Shown piece after piece: positions 7,801-14,316 of a stretch of DNA of 14,492 bases. The DNA is from Gammaproteobacteria bacterium. GTDB lineage: Bacteria; Pseudomonadota; Gammaproteobacteria; Pseudomonadales; Litorivicinaceae. A model generated the notes under the pieces. That model had not been told where the DNA came from and did no database searches. It saw nothing but the letters and a program-made list of their open reading frames with translations. The stretch is from contig PAFS01000054.1 of the NCBI GenBank assembly GCA_002705325.1, positions 9,401-23,892 on the forward strand, read 5' to 3'. A program made the translations under genes and the position numbers. The stretch's first letter is position 1. Each line of letters starts with the position of its first letter.

Positions 7801-9830
7801 ACATCGGCGCGCTAACCGACCGCACCTACGCGGCGACACTCAACACTGACACGATTGCTACGGGAGACGTCGATACTGGCGATAACCACATCACTGAGAC
7901 CGGCCACGGTTTGCTGACCGGGGACGTCGTTAAATATAACGCCAACGGCAGTACAGCTATTACGGGATTGACCGACGGACAGTACTATTATGTCATCAAA
8001 GTCGATGCTAACGACTACAGGCTGGCGACTTCAGAGGCCAATGCCACCGCTGGGACTGCAATCGGTTTGACCGGCACTGGTAACGCATCGCAGACCTTTA
8101 CAAACATTACCTCGGACAAAGAATCGAAGCTCGCGATAAGTGTTAACGGGAGCAGCTTCATCGATATTGATATCGCCAACCAGCTGACATTGGCTGGAGC
8201 GGACGCAACCGTGACAGGTACTGAGTTTACAACGGCACTCCAGGCCGCGATTAATGCCAGTGCTGCCTTTAATGGCGATAACGCGGTCACCGTGTCAATA
8301 ACAAACGCAGGCCTTGTCAATCTTGCTGTAGCAGGCGGCTCGGGTACGATTATCGTTCGGGAGCACAGTGACACCATCGCGGCCGGCACAAACGGCCTGG
8401 TCGAGACCTTGACCGGACGGAACGCGAATGAGGATCACGGGACACTGTCAACAGTTTCAAACGGCGGGGCGTCTCAATCATCGACCACCGGCTCGCTGAC
8501 CCTCGGGTCAGAGGCCAACGCGGCGTTGGCCATCGACAACCTGACTTCGTCTGACGCGAATTATGTGAAGACCTTCGGGTCCGATCCGATTACGCTCGAC
8601 GCGACCAATAATACTCTGGTGCTATCGATAAACTCTGGGGCTTCGACGTCCGTTGATGTCGCCGTAGGCACCTATACGACGATGGAAGACTTCGCCGCGG
8701 CGATCCAAACCGCAATTGATGCCAGTCCACAGTTAACCGGACAAGCGACGGTTGGCTCGTTGCAAGACTCTTCAAGCCCCTACGCACATGGCATTACACT
8801 TACACAGCCTAGCGGTTACTCAATCGCGTACAGCGGGACTCTTATTACAGATTCTAACGCCTTGAATACAACCGCCGGGACCATCGCCGCCCTGACGACT
8901 ACGCCAGCTGGTGAGGCCGCGAGCCGTTCAACTGTGGCGGCCGGGGCGTATTCTAACGGGATCGATCTGAGCGCCGATAACACCATTACACTCGAGGTCG
9001 TTGATAACGTAACCGGTGCGATCCGTAATGAAAGCCTCACCCTAGGAAGTACGTCTGGCTCTGTCTCATTCTCCGACTACGTTAACTTAGTTGCGACGGC
9101 AGCCAATACAGCCTTTACAGCTGATGGTTATACGTTTTCCGCCGCAGGTTCAGGTTCATCTCTTACGCTAACAATGGTCCCCGCTGGGGACTACACTGTC
9201 TCGATAGTGGGGGCTTCTGTGACGCAGGGGCTCGGTGCAGCCGTATCTGCCACGGGGACGCCCTCGAACATGGACGGCTTCGCGTTTGAGTCCATGAATG
9301 ATGTGGTGACAGAGATGAACGCCGAGTTTGCAACCGCAGGCCTCGGTCTGGTCGCAGCGTACAGCCGCGGCGGGGACACCTTTACCTTCACGGTAACAGA
9401 GGGTCGCGCGGATGCCTCCAATACGCTCGCATTCTCGGGAGCCGAGCTAGCGAGTGTCGGATTTACTGGTGACCTCACGGCTGTCGGCGGGGGCACAGAG
9501 CCGACGGAGACTGTCCGCTACGTGTCTCAGATCGATATCTCGACACGTGACGAAGCGTTATTAGCGATGACCGTTGTTGATGCCGCCCTGGAGACACTTG
9601 CCTCGAACCGGGCTGGACTCGGTGCGGTGGCAAACCGGCTGGAGTCTACAATCTCTAACCTGATGAACATCTCGGAAAATACCGCCGAATCGATGTCGCG
9701 GGTGATGGATGCCGACTTTGCCGCCGAATCCACACGGCTGGCGAGGGCCCAAATTCTGCAAGAGGCCTCGGTTGCTATTCTCGCCCAGGCAAATGCCGCA
9801 GCTCAAAGCGTATTAAAGCTTCTCAATTAA
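4824..9830 (+). CDS. fliC: Giant flagellin (1668 aa) with a ~1390-residue modular insertion
   Basis: This is a filament subunit, secreted by the flagellar type III system. Residues 1-175 are an ordinary flagellin N-terminus (VNTNVLALNAQR, RLASGKRINSAVDDAAGLAI, LQRIRELAIQSA, TRFNGELLLNG). The last 105 residues (1564-1668, from 9513) are an ordinary C-terminus (NRLESTISNLMNISENT, ARAQILQEASVAILAQA, ending LKLLN). The R, L and E positions that TLR5 contacts in Salmonella appear conserved in RIRELAIQSA and the following helix. Between them lie about 1390 residues of surface domain, against a few hundred in typical flagellins. These contain four ~84-residue A modules and a duplicated B-C-D framework. 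There is no HExxH, so it is not a flagellin-protease fusion, and I see no cysteine or tryptophan. The start at 4824 is set by GAGGAG 7 bases upstream. The gene has its own sigma54-type promoter. Confidence 0.95.
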   Translation: MVLTVNTNVLALNAQRHTAATQDEMASAMERLASGKRINSAVDDAAGLAITARMEAQISGLAQAVRNAGDAISLVNTAEGALQETTSILQRIRELAIQSAGGAPSNADRVNLNKEVVQLQEELLRITTTTRFNGELLLNGTFHDKDFQIGQTNNEEISVNIGDLRPERIGAYTQNTLDNVGYITVGDTVSNLTNGVNQQTLTVAIGSEVPRIVAVNQGDSARVISDKLNQSGAQVNSRATTTLDVYVTGEGTFSFSLSSDSAPDLSDVVTVGGTAASKARSMAAEINAKYSEHNISASVEIDDDGNDFVRMYQNQGYNIQIDDFVTAGTTGLDFNGDGVAEVTGSVNKTAAIAGGQIIIDAPDSFLISSDDTDNTILVGTRASLEVAGANSVPTDYQDLTFDVTVNGTTETITLAAPPPSTPVDAVSAIVPMEFTSTQQTQEASGQQIGAFRPATYSVGPITVRTGNDTGDETTQFSLNVNSLGRQDFDIAQALTDLGVTSTGAPDTVATGSVNTTTNRITITAHGYETGQRLTYDNAGSTTLSGLADDTDYFVIKIDDNTIQLAETYAEATASTAVPIVLDGTGNSAQTFTPNASITKAQFVSAMQTTIDQNGLLTGDHAVTVSVNSTGQVELTVAGGAGTIVFEEHSNQRAQSVKTIATADVDLTADTITITGHGFVTGDVLTYANGGGADLDQSGSAIGTAYVIRVTDDTIKLASTAQNAFAGTAYDLDDVGNDAQTLTKAVGDGMAATLTQSSKPGTGASSESGTGGSIVLGASDNVTNGDSATLGAVKPFGVDTITIAGTDANTVATSAVSTANNTVTITDHGYVTGQKLTYDDGSGTPAIAGLTDDTDYYVIKIDNDTIKLAATYADAVAGTNLVITGTGNNAQTFTNSNDTFTLAISGGAPTTLDVADDTYYSLDQLATAIQTAIDDSPFARTGDFPIVVSVTEDSNGDQGITFSSADGYSIELGGTEFLSDAGALNINPARTAPDIGALTDRTYAATLNTDTIATGDVDTGDNHITETGHGLLTGDVVKYNANGSTAITGLTDGQYYYVIKVDANDYRLATSEANATAGTAIGLTGTGNASQTFTNITSDKESKLAISVNGSSFIDIDIANQLTLAGADATVTGTEFTTALQAAINASAAFNGDNAVTVSITNAGLVNLAVAGGSGTIIVREHSDTIAAGTNGLVETLTGRNANEDHGTLSTVSNGGASQSSTTGSLTLGSEANAALAIDNLTSSDANYVKTFGSDPITLDATNNTLVLSINSGASTSVDVAVGTYTTMEDFAAAIQTAIDASPQLTGQATVGSLQDSSSPYAHGITLTQPSGYSIAYSGTLITDSNALNTTAGTIAALTTTPAGEAASRSTVAAGAYSNGIDLSADNTITLEVVDNVTGAIRNESLTLGSTSGSVSFSDYVNLVATAANTAFTADGYTFSAAGSGSSLTLTMVPAGDYTVSIVGASVTQGLGAAVSATGTPSNMDGFAFESMNDVVTEMNAEFATAGLGLVAAYSRGGDTFTFTVTEGRADASNTLAFSGAELASVGFTGDLTAVGGGTEPTETVRYVSQIDISTRDEALLAMTVVDAALETLASNRAGLGAVANRLESTISNLMNISENTAESMSRVMDADFAAESTRLARAQILQEASVAILAQANAAAQSVLKLLN
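6345..8102 (+). repeat. Four dispersed ~84-residue A modules within flagellin 1
   Basis: The copies are A1 6345-6599 (residues 508-592), A2 6798-7049 (659-742), A3 7251-7502 (810-893) and A4 7854-8102 (1011-1093). Shared pattern: [VI]-A-T-x-x-V near the start, then ITITxHGYxTGQ or GHGFVTGDV, a Tyr, GLTDxTxYxVIK, DxxTIKLA, and GTGNxAQTFT at the end (A2 ends in DAQTLT). Copies are similar in protein but clearly diverged in DNA, so they are old or kept by selection. They resemble the HG.xxG...Y.V...L modules I recall from phage tail and giant surface proteins (FCCH-like folds); that link is from memory only. The same module occurs four times in FliD. Confidence 0.9.
6612..8870 (+). repeat. Duplicated B-C-D framework modules within flagellin 1
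   Basis: B1 (6612-6770) and B2 (8211-8369) are both 53 residues. By hand they share 25 identities, including GD.AVTVS, VAGG.GTI and a terminal EHS. D1 (7509-7778, 90 aa) and D2 (8607-8870, 88 aa) share LDVA/VDVA, AIQTAID.SP, GYSI and ALN. Between B and D is a Gly/Ser-rich C segment (GASSESGTGGSIVLG in unit 1, GASQSSTTGSLTLG in unit 2) leading to VKPFG.D.ITI or VKTFG.D.ITL. The order B-C-D is the same in both units, so this is an old in-frame tandem duplication on which the A modules are superimposed. Confidence 0.8.
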
Positions 9831-9840
9831 GCGCCGATAA
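9814..9840 (+). promoter_or_regulatory. Sigma28 (FliA) promoter of fliD, overlapping the flagellin 3' end
   Basis: TAAAGCTT (9814-9821), an 11-base spacer, then GCCGATAA (9833-9840) is a near-perfect match to the FliA consensus TAAAGTTT-N11-GCCGATAA. The -35 element lies inside the last codons of the flagellin gene (residues L-K-L). The spacer contains the TAA stop. Transcription should start near 9847, leaving a leader of only about 18 bases before the fliD ATG. Confidence 0.92.
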
Positions 9841-9864
9841 ACTGATTAAACCAGGACCTTGTAA

Positions 9865-12366
9865 ATGGCAACAGTTGACTATCTCTCGGCGTTGGGCGCC
9901 GGATCCGACCTAAACACGACCGACCTTGTGAACGGTCTTGTGGAAGCGGAGCGTGCACCGAGGGAATCGTCGCTTAATTCTAAAATTGATGGAGCAGAAG
10001 CAGAGATCTCGGCATACGGCGAGGTGTTGGCTGCGATAAGTGGACTAGAGACCGCTTTCAATAACCTAAACGATACGAGAGATTTTTCCGATTACAGGAC
10101 GAGTCTAACCGGTAATTTAACATCCGATAGTACACCGGCGTTCACGTTTACCGAGTCGGCATCGATTTCCTCGCCAGGGGTATTTTCGGTCGCTGTATCA
10201 TCAATAGCGAAACCAGAGCGACTCGGATCAGATTTACAATTTGATTCCTTGACTTCATCAATAAATGGCGGTGAAGCGTTTGTTATAAACCATACCGATT
10301 CAGCGGGCAAAGTGACTTCGGTGAACATCTCGACACCTACCCCTGAAGGCGTAGTTAGCGCGCTGAACGCTGCAAATTTAGGCATCACTGCATCTACGAT
10401 TGATACTGGGAACGTAACAGGTGGACGGTACAAAATTGTTGTGGCGAGTGATACGGGTGCTTCTAATTCCTTCACTTTGAATGTTGGAGGAGTCGGCGCC
10501 AATACTAAGACACTGACAACGAGTGGGGTGGACACTAGCACAGACAGGATTACGTTAACGGGACATGGTTTCGTGACGGGCGATGTCCTCACTTACGATG
10601 CGAACGGCGGGACAGCAATCGCAGGTCTAGCGGACGCGGTCGCCTATCACGTCATTCGTGTTGATGATAATACCTTCTCCCTAGCCACCTCAGCATCAAA
10701 CGCATCGGGTGGCACAGCAATTGACATAACCGGTGCTGGAAATAATTCACAGACGTTTACCAGCGAGTCAATCGGTACAACCTCTACGGTAGCGACGTCT
10801 GCTGTCACTATCTCTACGCCCACCGTTGCGACGACCGCAGTCTCTACCACTGACGATAGTATTACACTCAGTGGCCACGGCTATTCGACCGGCGATGTTA
10901 TTAAGTATCGTGCACAATCTGGAACAGCAATCGCGGGTCTGACGGACGAAGTCGAGTACTTTGTGATCAGGGTCGACGCTAATACGTTCAAACTTGCGAC
11001 GACCTCTGCCAACGCGACAGCCGGAACGCAGGTTGATCTAACCGGAACGGGAAACAATGCGCAAACTTTCACGGGTAACGCTAACGACGCGATAACGATA
11101 AGCAGCCACGGCTACGTGACTGGCGACAAAGTCCTTTACAGTACCTCGGGTGGCACGGCTCTCGGTGGGCTCACAGACGCGACCCTCTATAGCGTCATTC
11201 GCGTCGATGATAATTCCTTTAAATTAGCGACAACATCAGCAAACGCCGCGGCCGGCATCAATATTGATTTAACCGGAACGGGAAATGGGTCGCAGACTTT
11301 CAGGGGGCCAGCAAATTCGTTCTTAGGGACCACCGCTGTATCAACAACAGCCGACACGTTAACAATGACCGCCCATAACTATTCGACCGGCGACATTATT
11401 ACCTATAATGCGAATGGTGGTACTGCAATTGGCGGATTGGCGGACGCGACGGCTTACCATGTCATTCGCGTCGATGCGAATACGATCAAACTGGCGGCAT
11501 CGGCCGCAAATGCTACGGCAAACACACACATCGACCTGACGGGAACTGGAAACAGCGCCCAGAGCTTTTTTGGACGCGTCGGTTTGTCCTTCGGTGACAG
11601 CCTCAGTACTGCAAGCGACGCCACACTCACAGTTGACGGAGTCAGCATAACCCGAACAACGAACTCGGTTGCCGATGTCATACCCGGCGTAACCTTAGAA
11701 CTTATTGCTCCCACATCGAGCACCGCTTCGCTCACAATATCCCAGAGCACGGCGGAGGCTGACCTTCGTATCAGGGCCCTGGTTGACGCCTTCAATTCGT
11801 CCAAGTCTGTTTTTGACGATCTGGGTAAGGTGGGAGGTACAAATGCTAATTCAGGAGTACTAGCGAGTTCCGGAACACTTAGGTTCGTTCAGGATCGAAT
11901 CGAACGTTTGTTTACCGCCGCGTCCTCTACGGCCACGACCAACCTGACATACCTAAACGACATCGGTGTTAGCTTCAATCGGTACGGGAGCCTGACCATA
12001 GACGAAACGCGTCTGAGTTCTGCGCTTTCCAGTAAATACAGTGATATCGTGTCAATTTTTTCTGCAGACACGAATAATCAATCCAGTTTTGGAACTGCCT
12101 CCCGCGGTCTGGCGGGTGACGCACTTAAAACCATTAGCGACCTTGTGGCCACGGACGGTCCAATCATGACTGCCACATCAAATCTAGAGAGTAGGGCCAA
12201 AGATTATACAGAGGATCTGGCTGAGCTAGATCGAAGGATGGAAGCCATCAAGGCCCGCTACATAGCCCAATTTACGGCTATGAACGCCGCTGTTGACCAA
12301 ATCAATAGCACCAGAGACTACCTTAAGGACGCACTTGCCGCTCTGCCTTTTACGAACAAGGATTAA
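9865..12366 (+). CDS. fliD: Flagellar filament cap / hook-associated protein 2 (FliD), enlarged by A modules
   Basis: FliD forms the cap at the filament tip and helps flagellin fold into place. The N-terminal region (about 1-70) has the family pattern LGAGSDLNTTDLVNGLVEAE and a following helix. The C-terminal region starts near residue 573 with LSFGDSLSTASDATLTVDGV, then ITRTTN.VADVIPGVTLEL. It ends in the coiled-coil-like stretch with ARYIAQFTAMNAAVDQINST and YLKDAL. At 833 aa it is much longer than the ~470 aa of enterobacterial FliD. The excess, residues 217-569, is four A modules plus linkers. The ATG at 9865 follows AGGA by 8 bases. The gene has its own sigma28 promoter 24 bases upstream. 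No cysteine or tryptophan is seen. No fliS or fliT follows; flaG does. Confidence 0.95.
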   Translation: MATVDYLSALGAGSDLNTTDLVNGLVEAERAPRESSLNSKIDGAEAEISAYGEVLAAISGLETAFNNLNDTRDFSDYRTSLTGNLTSDSTPAFTFTESASISSPGVFSVAVSSIAKPERLGSDLQFDSLTSSINGGEAFVINHTDSAGKVTSVNISTPTPEGVVSALNAANLGITASTIDTGNVTGGRYKIVVASDTGASNSFTLNVGGVGANTKTLTTSGVDTSTDRITLTGHGFVTGDVLTYDANGGTAIAGLADAVAYHVIRVDDNTFSLATSASNASGGTAIDITGAGNNSQTFTSESIGTTSTVATSAVTISTPTVATTAVSTTDDSITLSGHGYSTGDVIKYRAQSGTAIAGLTDEVEYFVIRVDANTFKLATTSANATAGTQVDLTGTGNNAQTFTGNANDAITISSHGYVTGDKVLYSTSGGTALGGLTDATLYSVIRVDDNSFKLATTSANAAAGINIDLTGTGNGSQTFRGPANSFLGTTAVSTTADTLTMTAHNYSTGDIITYNANGGTAIGGLADATAYHVIRVDANTIKLAASAANATANTHIDLTGTGNSAQSFFGRVGLSFGDSLSTASDATLTVDGVSITRTTNSVADVIPGVTLELIAPTSSTASLTISQSTAEADLRIRALVDAFNSSKSVFDDLGKVGGTNANSGVLASSGTLRFVQDRIERLFTAASSTATTNLTYLNDIGVSFNRYGSLTIDETRLSSALSSKYSDIVSIFSADTNNQSSFGTASRGLAGDALKTISDLVATDGPIMTATSNLESRAKDYTEDLAELDRRMEAIKARYIAQFTAMNAAVDQINSTRDYLKDALAALPFTNKD
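10513..11571 (+). repeat. Four near-tandem A modules within fliD
   Basis: The copies are F1 10513-10761 (residues 217-299), F2 10825-11073 (321-403), F3 11074-11304 (404-480, lacking the first few residues) and F4 11323-11571 (487-569). F1, F2 and F4 are each exactly 249 bases. All share TGHGFVTGDV-like starts, GGTAIAGL(T/A)D, Y.VIRVD.N, KLA and LTGTGN.(A/S)Q at the end. F2 and F3 abut and share a 16-base DNA stretch in the LTGTGN codons. The array sits between the FliD N-terminal region and the conserved DATLTVDGV segment, so it should project from the cap surface. Confidence 0.9.
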
Positions 12367-12374
12367 AAATTTTC

Positions 12375-12401
12375 TAAAGGTATTACTCTTGATGCCGATC
12401 T
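12375..12401 (+). promoter_or_regulatory. Sigma28 (FliA) promoter of flaG
   Basis: TAAAGGTA (12375-12382), an 11-base spacer and GCCGATCT (12394-12401) keep TAAAG, GCCGAT and the exact spacing of the FliA consensus. The motif begins 8 bases after the fliD stop. Transcription near 12408 would give a leader of about 58 bases to the chosen flaG start. The -10 is weaker than in the fliD and flagellin 2 promoters. Confidence 0.8.
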
Positions 12402-12465
12402 GTAAGATACTAGAAGATCAGTAAGGGTAGAGATCTAGTTGTGAATAGGCTGAGCGGTGATGGTT

Positions 12466-12900
12466 ATGAGTACAGACGTTGGACTTACAGGAGAATCGAT
12501 AGCTTCGGCGAATGCATCGAGCGCGCAACAGTCTAATGCCAGGAAATCGCCCGTTGCCAAGCCTCCCGAAGTGAGTCAGGCAGCTGACGTCGAGGTTGCA
12601 GAAAATTTGGAAACCAGAAGTCGTGATGTTGCCAAGGTGAAGGAGACGGCCAAAATAGCCGCAGAGCAGAGTTTTTCGGTTGATCAAATGAAGGACACCG
12701 TTGAAAAGCTGAAGGCGGCTTTGCCAGACAAGGCGAGCTCCCTAGATTTCAGGGTAGACGAAGTGTTGAATCGACCGGTCGTGTCGGTAATTGATGCGAA
12801 GTCTGGAGAGGTTGTCAGGCAGCTTCCCAGTCACGAGGTCGTGCGGGCCGCGCACAATATCGAGATCATGCGTGGAATATTATTCGATAAGAACTCCTGA
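12466..12900 (+). CDS. flaG: FlaG family protein
   Basis: FlaG proteins are small late flagellar proteins linked to filament length control; their biochemical role is not settled. From the ATG at 12466 the protein is 144 aa. Residues 1-60 are low-complexity, Ala/Ser/Lys-rich and probably disordered. Residues 93-127 carry the FlaG signature: LDFRVDEVLNRPVVSVID, then SGEVVRQLPSHEV. I chose 12466 because GAGCGG lies 8 bases upstream; a GTG at 12457 and ATG at 12460 are in-frame alternatives with poorly spaced sites. It lies 99 bases after fliD, behind its own sigma28 promoter. In Vibrio, flaG precedes fliD, so the order here is reversed. It converges on the minus-strand sulfotransferase-like gene, with about 80 bases between them and no clear terminator. 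Confidence 0.88.
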   Translation: MSTDVGLTGESIASANASSAQQSNARKSPVAKPPEVSQAADVEVAENLETRSRDVAKVKETAKIAAEQSFSVDQMKDTVEKLKAALPDKASSLDFRVDEVLNRPVVSVIDAKSGEVVRQLPSHEVVRAAHNIEIMRGILFDKNS

Positions 12901-12980
12901 GAAATTTGTATAGGCTAACCCGGCGGGCATGCTCTGGAACGAAGGTGCAAATTATCTCGCTCGACCGCCGCGCTTTGGTA

Positions 12981-13988
12981 TCAATGTCTCGGTCCGACGT
13001 AAACTGGTGATACAGACTGCTGATATCCTTCCAGTATCGTTTGAAACTCGAATGATTGGGTCTCTCCCAGAAAGTCGACGAAGTTCTTTTGTAGGTGCTC
13101 GGCCAGCTCGGTCGGTATTTCCATCTTTCCTTGTTCTTGCCTGAGAGACAGTAGGCTCTCTAATTCGACAAGTTGATCCGGACTTAGCCGTTCCATAGCT
13201 GATCTTGATCCCCACAAGCGAGCGGCTTTCAGTCCTTCGATGAAAACGTCCTTGACAGGATTTTTCTGATCTTCAATGCACACCGTTTCAAGTATACTTA
13301 GGATCTGATTGACGCTTCGGTGCGCCTCTAATGTCTCATAAAAGCTGGGATTTGCGATGATATATTGCGACCTTGAGCTTTCGGGTCGAGGCATCCCGAG
13401 CATACCCTCGTAAGCAATCCAAAATGCGTCCTGGTCCTCTTTATATAGTTCCATCGGGAGTATTACTATCTCGGCATCATACTTTTGCCAAGACGTCACC
13501 AGAGCCCTGAGATCGAGGTTTTTTTCTATCGATACCTTAAACTCTTGGACATAGCTTTCAACACTCAGTGACCCACCCTCCTTAAGCATCTGAGCATAGG
13601 CGGAGCGGATCCAGTCTACCGGGTCTCTGATTACGATGAGAATTTTGTCAGCCAGTGGTCCAAACATCGTTGCCAACAGTTGCTGCCGTTTAGGAATGTG
13701 TTCCGACAATTCTGGCATATGGCAGAACCAGCTGGAGGCCAATCCTTCCCCGCTCATGACTTGTAGTCCATCGTTAGGCTCAAAACCGAAAGGGGGTCCT
13801 GAATTTCCTAAGTGAGCAACTAAGGCATCGATGTTATCCCTATGTTGATCAAAAAATGAATCAGTCTTGCTCGTTACGCCCTTGGGATCGATTGCCACGT
13901 AGTTTTCAGAGTTTGCCCACAGCGCTTGGAGTGTCGATGACATTGATTTGGCGAGCCCGATATGGACTAACTTCGAGGGGTGTTTCAT
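12981..13988 (-). CDS. Putative sulfotransferase (PAPS-dependent fold)
   Basis: The 335-aa protein has the two hallmarks of the cytosolic-type sulfotransferase fold. VHIGLAKSMSSTLQ (residues 8-21) fits the 5'-phosphosulfate loop of PAPS binding, usually GxPKTGTT, with Lys14 and Ser/Thr 17-19. KILIVIRDPVDWIRSAY (115-131) fits the 3'-phosphate site with Arg121 and Ser129. MSGEGL at 78-83 matches the usual S-x-E-G-L segment. No signal peptide or membrane helix is seen, and cysteines are present, unlike in its neighbours. The first loop deviates from consensus (Met16), so activity is uncertain. The acceptor cannot be read from sequence. It stands alone on the minus strand between flaG and flagellin 2, which suggests, but does not show, a filament or glycan substrate. 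Its GC looks somewhat lower than the flanking genes. GGAAG lies 9 bases before the start. No promoter is recognisable. Confidence 0.75.
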   Translation of the reverse strand: MKHPSKLVHIGLAKSMSSTLQALWANSENYVAIDPKGVTSKTDSFFDQHRDNIDALVAHLGNSGPPFGFEPNDGLQVMSGEGLASSWFCHMPELSEHIPKRQQLLATMFGPLADKILIVIRDPVDWIRSAYAQMLKEGGSLSVESYVQEFKVSIEKNLDLRALVTSWQKYDAEIVILPMELYKEDQDAFWIAYEGMLGMPRPESSRSQYIIANPSFYETLEAHRSVNQILSILETVCIEDQKNPVKDVFIEGLKAARLWGSRSAMERLSPDQLVELESLLSLRQEQGKMEIPTELAEHLQKNFVDFLGETQSFEFQTILEGYQQSVSPVYVGPRH

Positions 13989-14316
13989 TTACTGGAGCTT
14001 CCATTGGTTGTCGAAGTGAGGCCCCGGATGGTTCGAGCGTAGCACATCCGGATTTACTTGATGCAGTGTACGGCAGAGCGAGCAACGTTTCACCATCCTC
14101 GGTCTAATTGACGCTTGAGCGTGCATTTTCACCTATTTGATGGAGAGGTATTAATGCCTCCTGCGCTGGTGTCAACTGCGTCTCCAGGTTTGAGGAGCCG
14201 CTCCTCTATCGCTTATACGCGAATATTATCCCTGTTCTTATGCCGGATATTGCCACGTCTTGGCGGATTTTTGCCGTCCGACGGACGCGCCTGCCTGAAA
14301 TAATGTCTAAAGAGGC
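13989..14316. other. Noncoding stretch between the sulfotransferase-like gene and flagellin 2
   Basis: No supported gene is seen; the short open frames here have no ribosome site or recognisable sequence. It must hold the promoter of the minus-strand gene, which I cannot identify. Palindromes: ATCCGGAT 14046-14053; ACGCTTGAGCGT 14111-14122 (one mismatched pair); GAGGTATTAATGCCTC 14145-14160 (one mismatched pair); GAGGAG-CCG-CTCCTC 14192-14206 (perfect); and GTCCG-A-CGGAC 14276-14286 (perfect). Confidence 0.6.

Noticed and set aside
6345..8102. CRISPR-like or diversity-generating retroelement target region
   Set aside because: The repeats are protein modules of ~250 bases in an open frame with diverged DNA. 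There is no short direct-repeat/spacer pattern, reverse transcriptase or template repeat in the window.
5350..9512. Protease (HExxH flagellinolysin) or RTX calcium-binding repeats in the giant insertion
   Set aside because: No HExxH motif is present (EEHS and REHS do not fit), and no GGxGxDxxx nonapeptide arrays are present.
6008..11804. Many minus-strand open frames of 60-166 codons opposite flagellin 1 and fliD, several looking alike (V/L-F-P-V-P-V-R-S patterns)
   Set aside because: They are shadows of the A modules; their similarity to one another simply mirrors the repeated sense strand. No ribosome sites or independent family features are seen.
13856..14303. Plus-strand open frames 13856-14107 and 14115-14303
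   Set aside because: The first overlaps the sulfotransferase-like gene on the other strand and the second lacks a ribosome site. Neither has a recognisable protein pattern.
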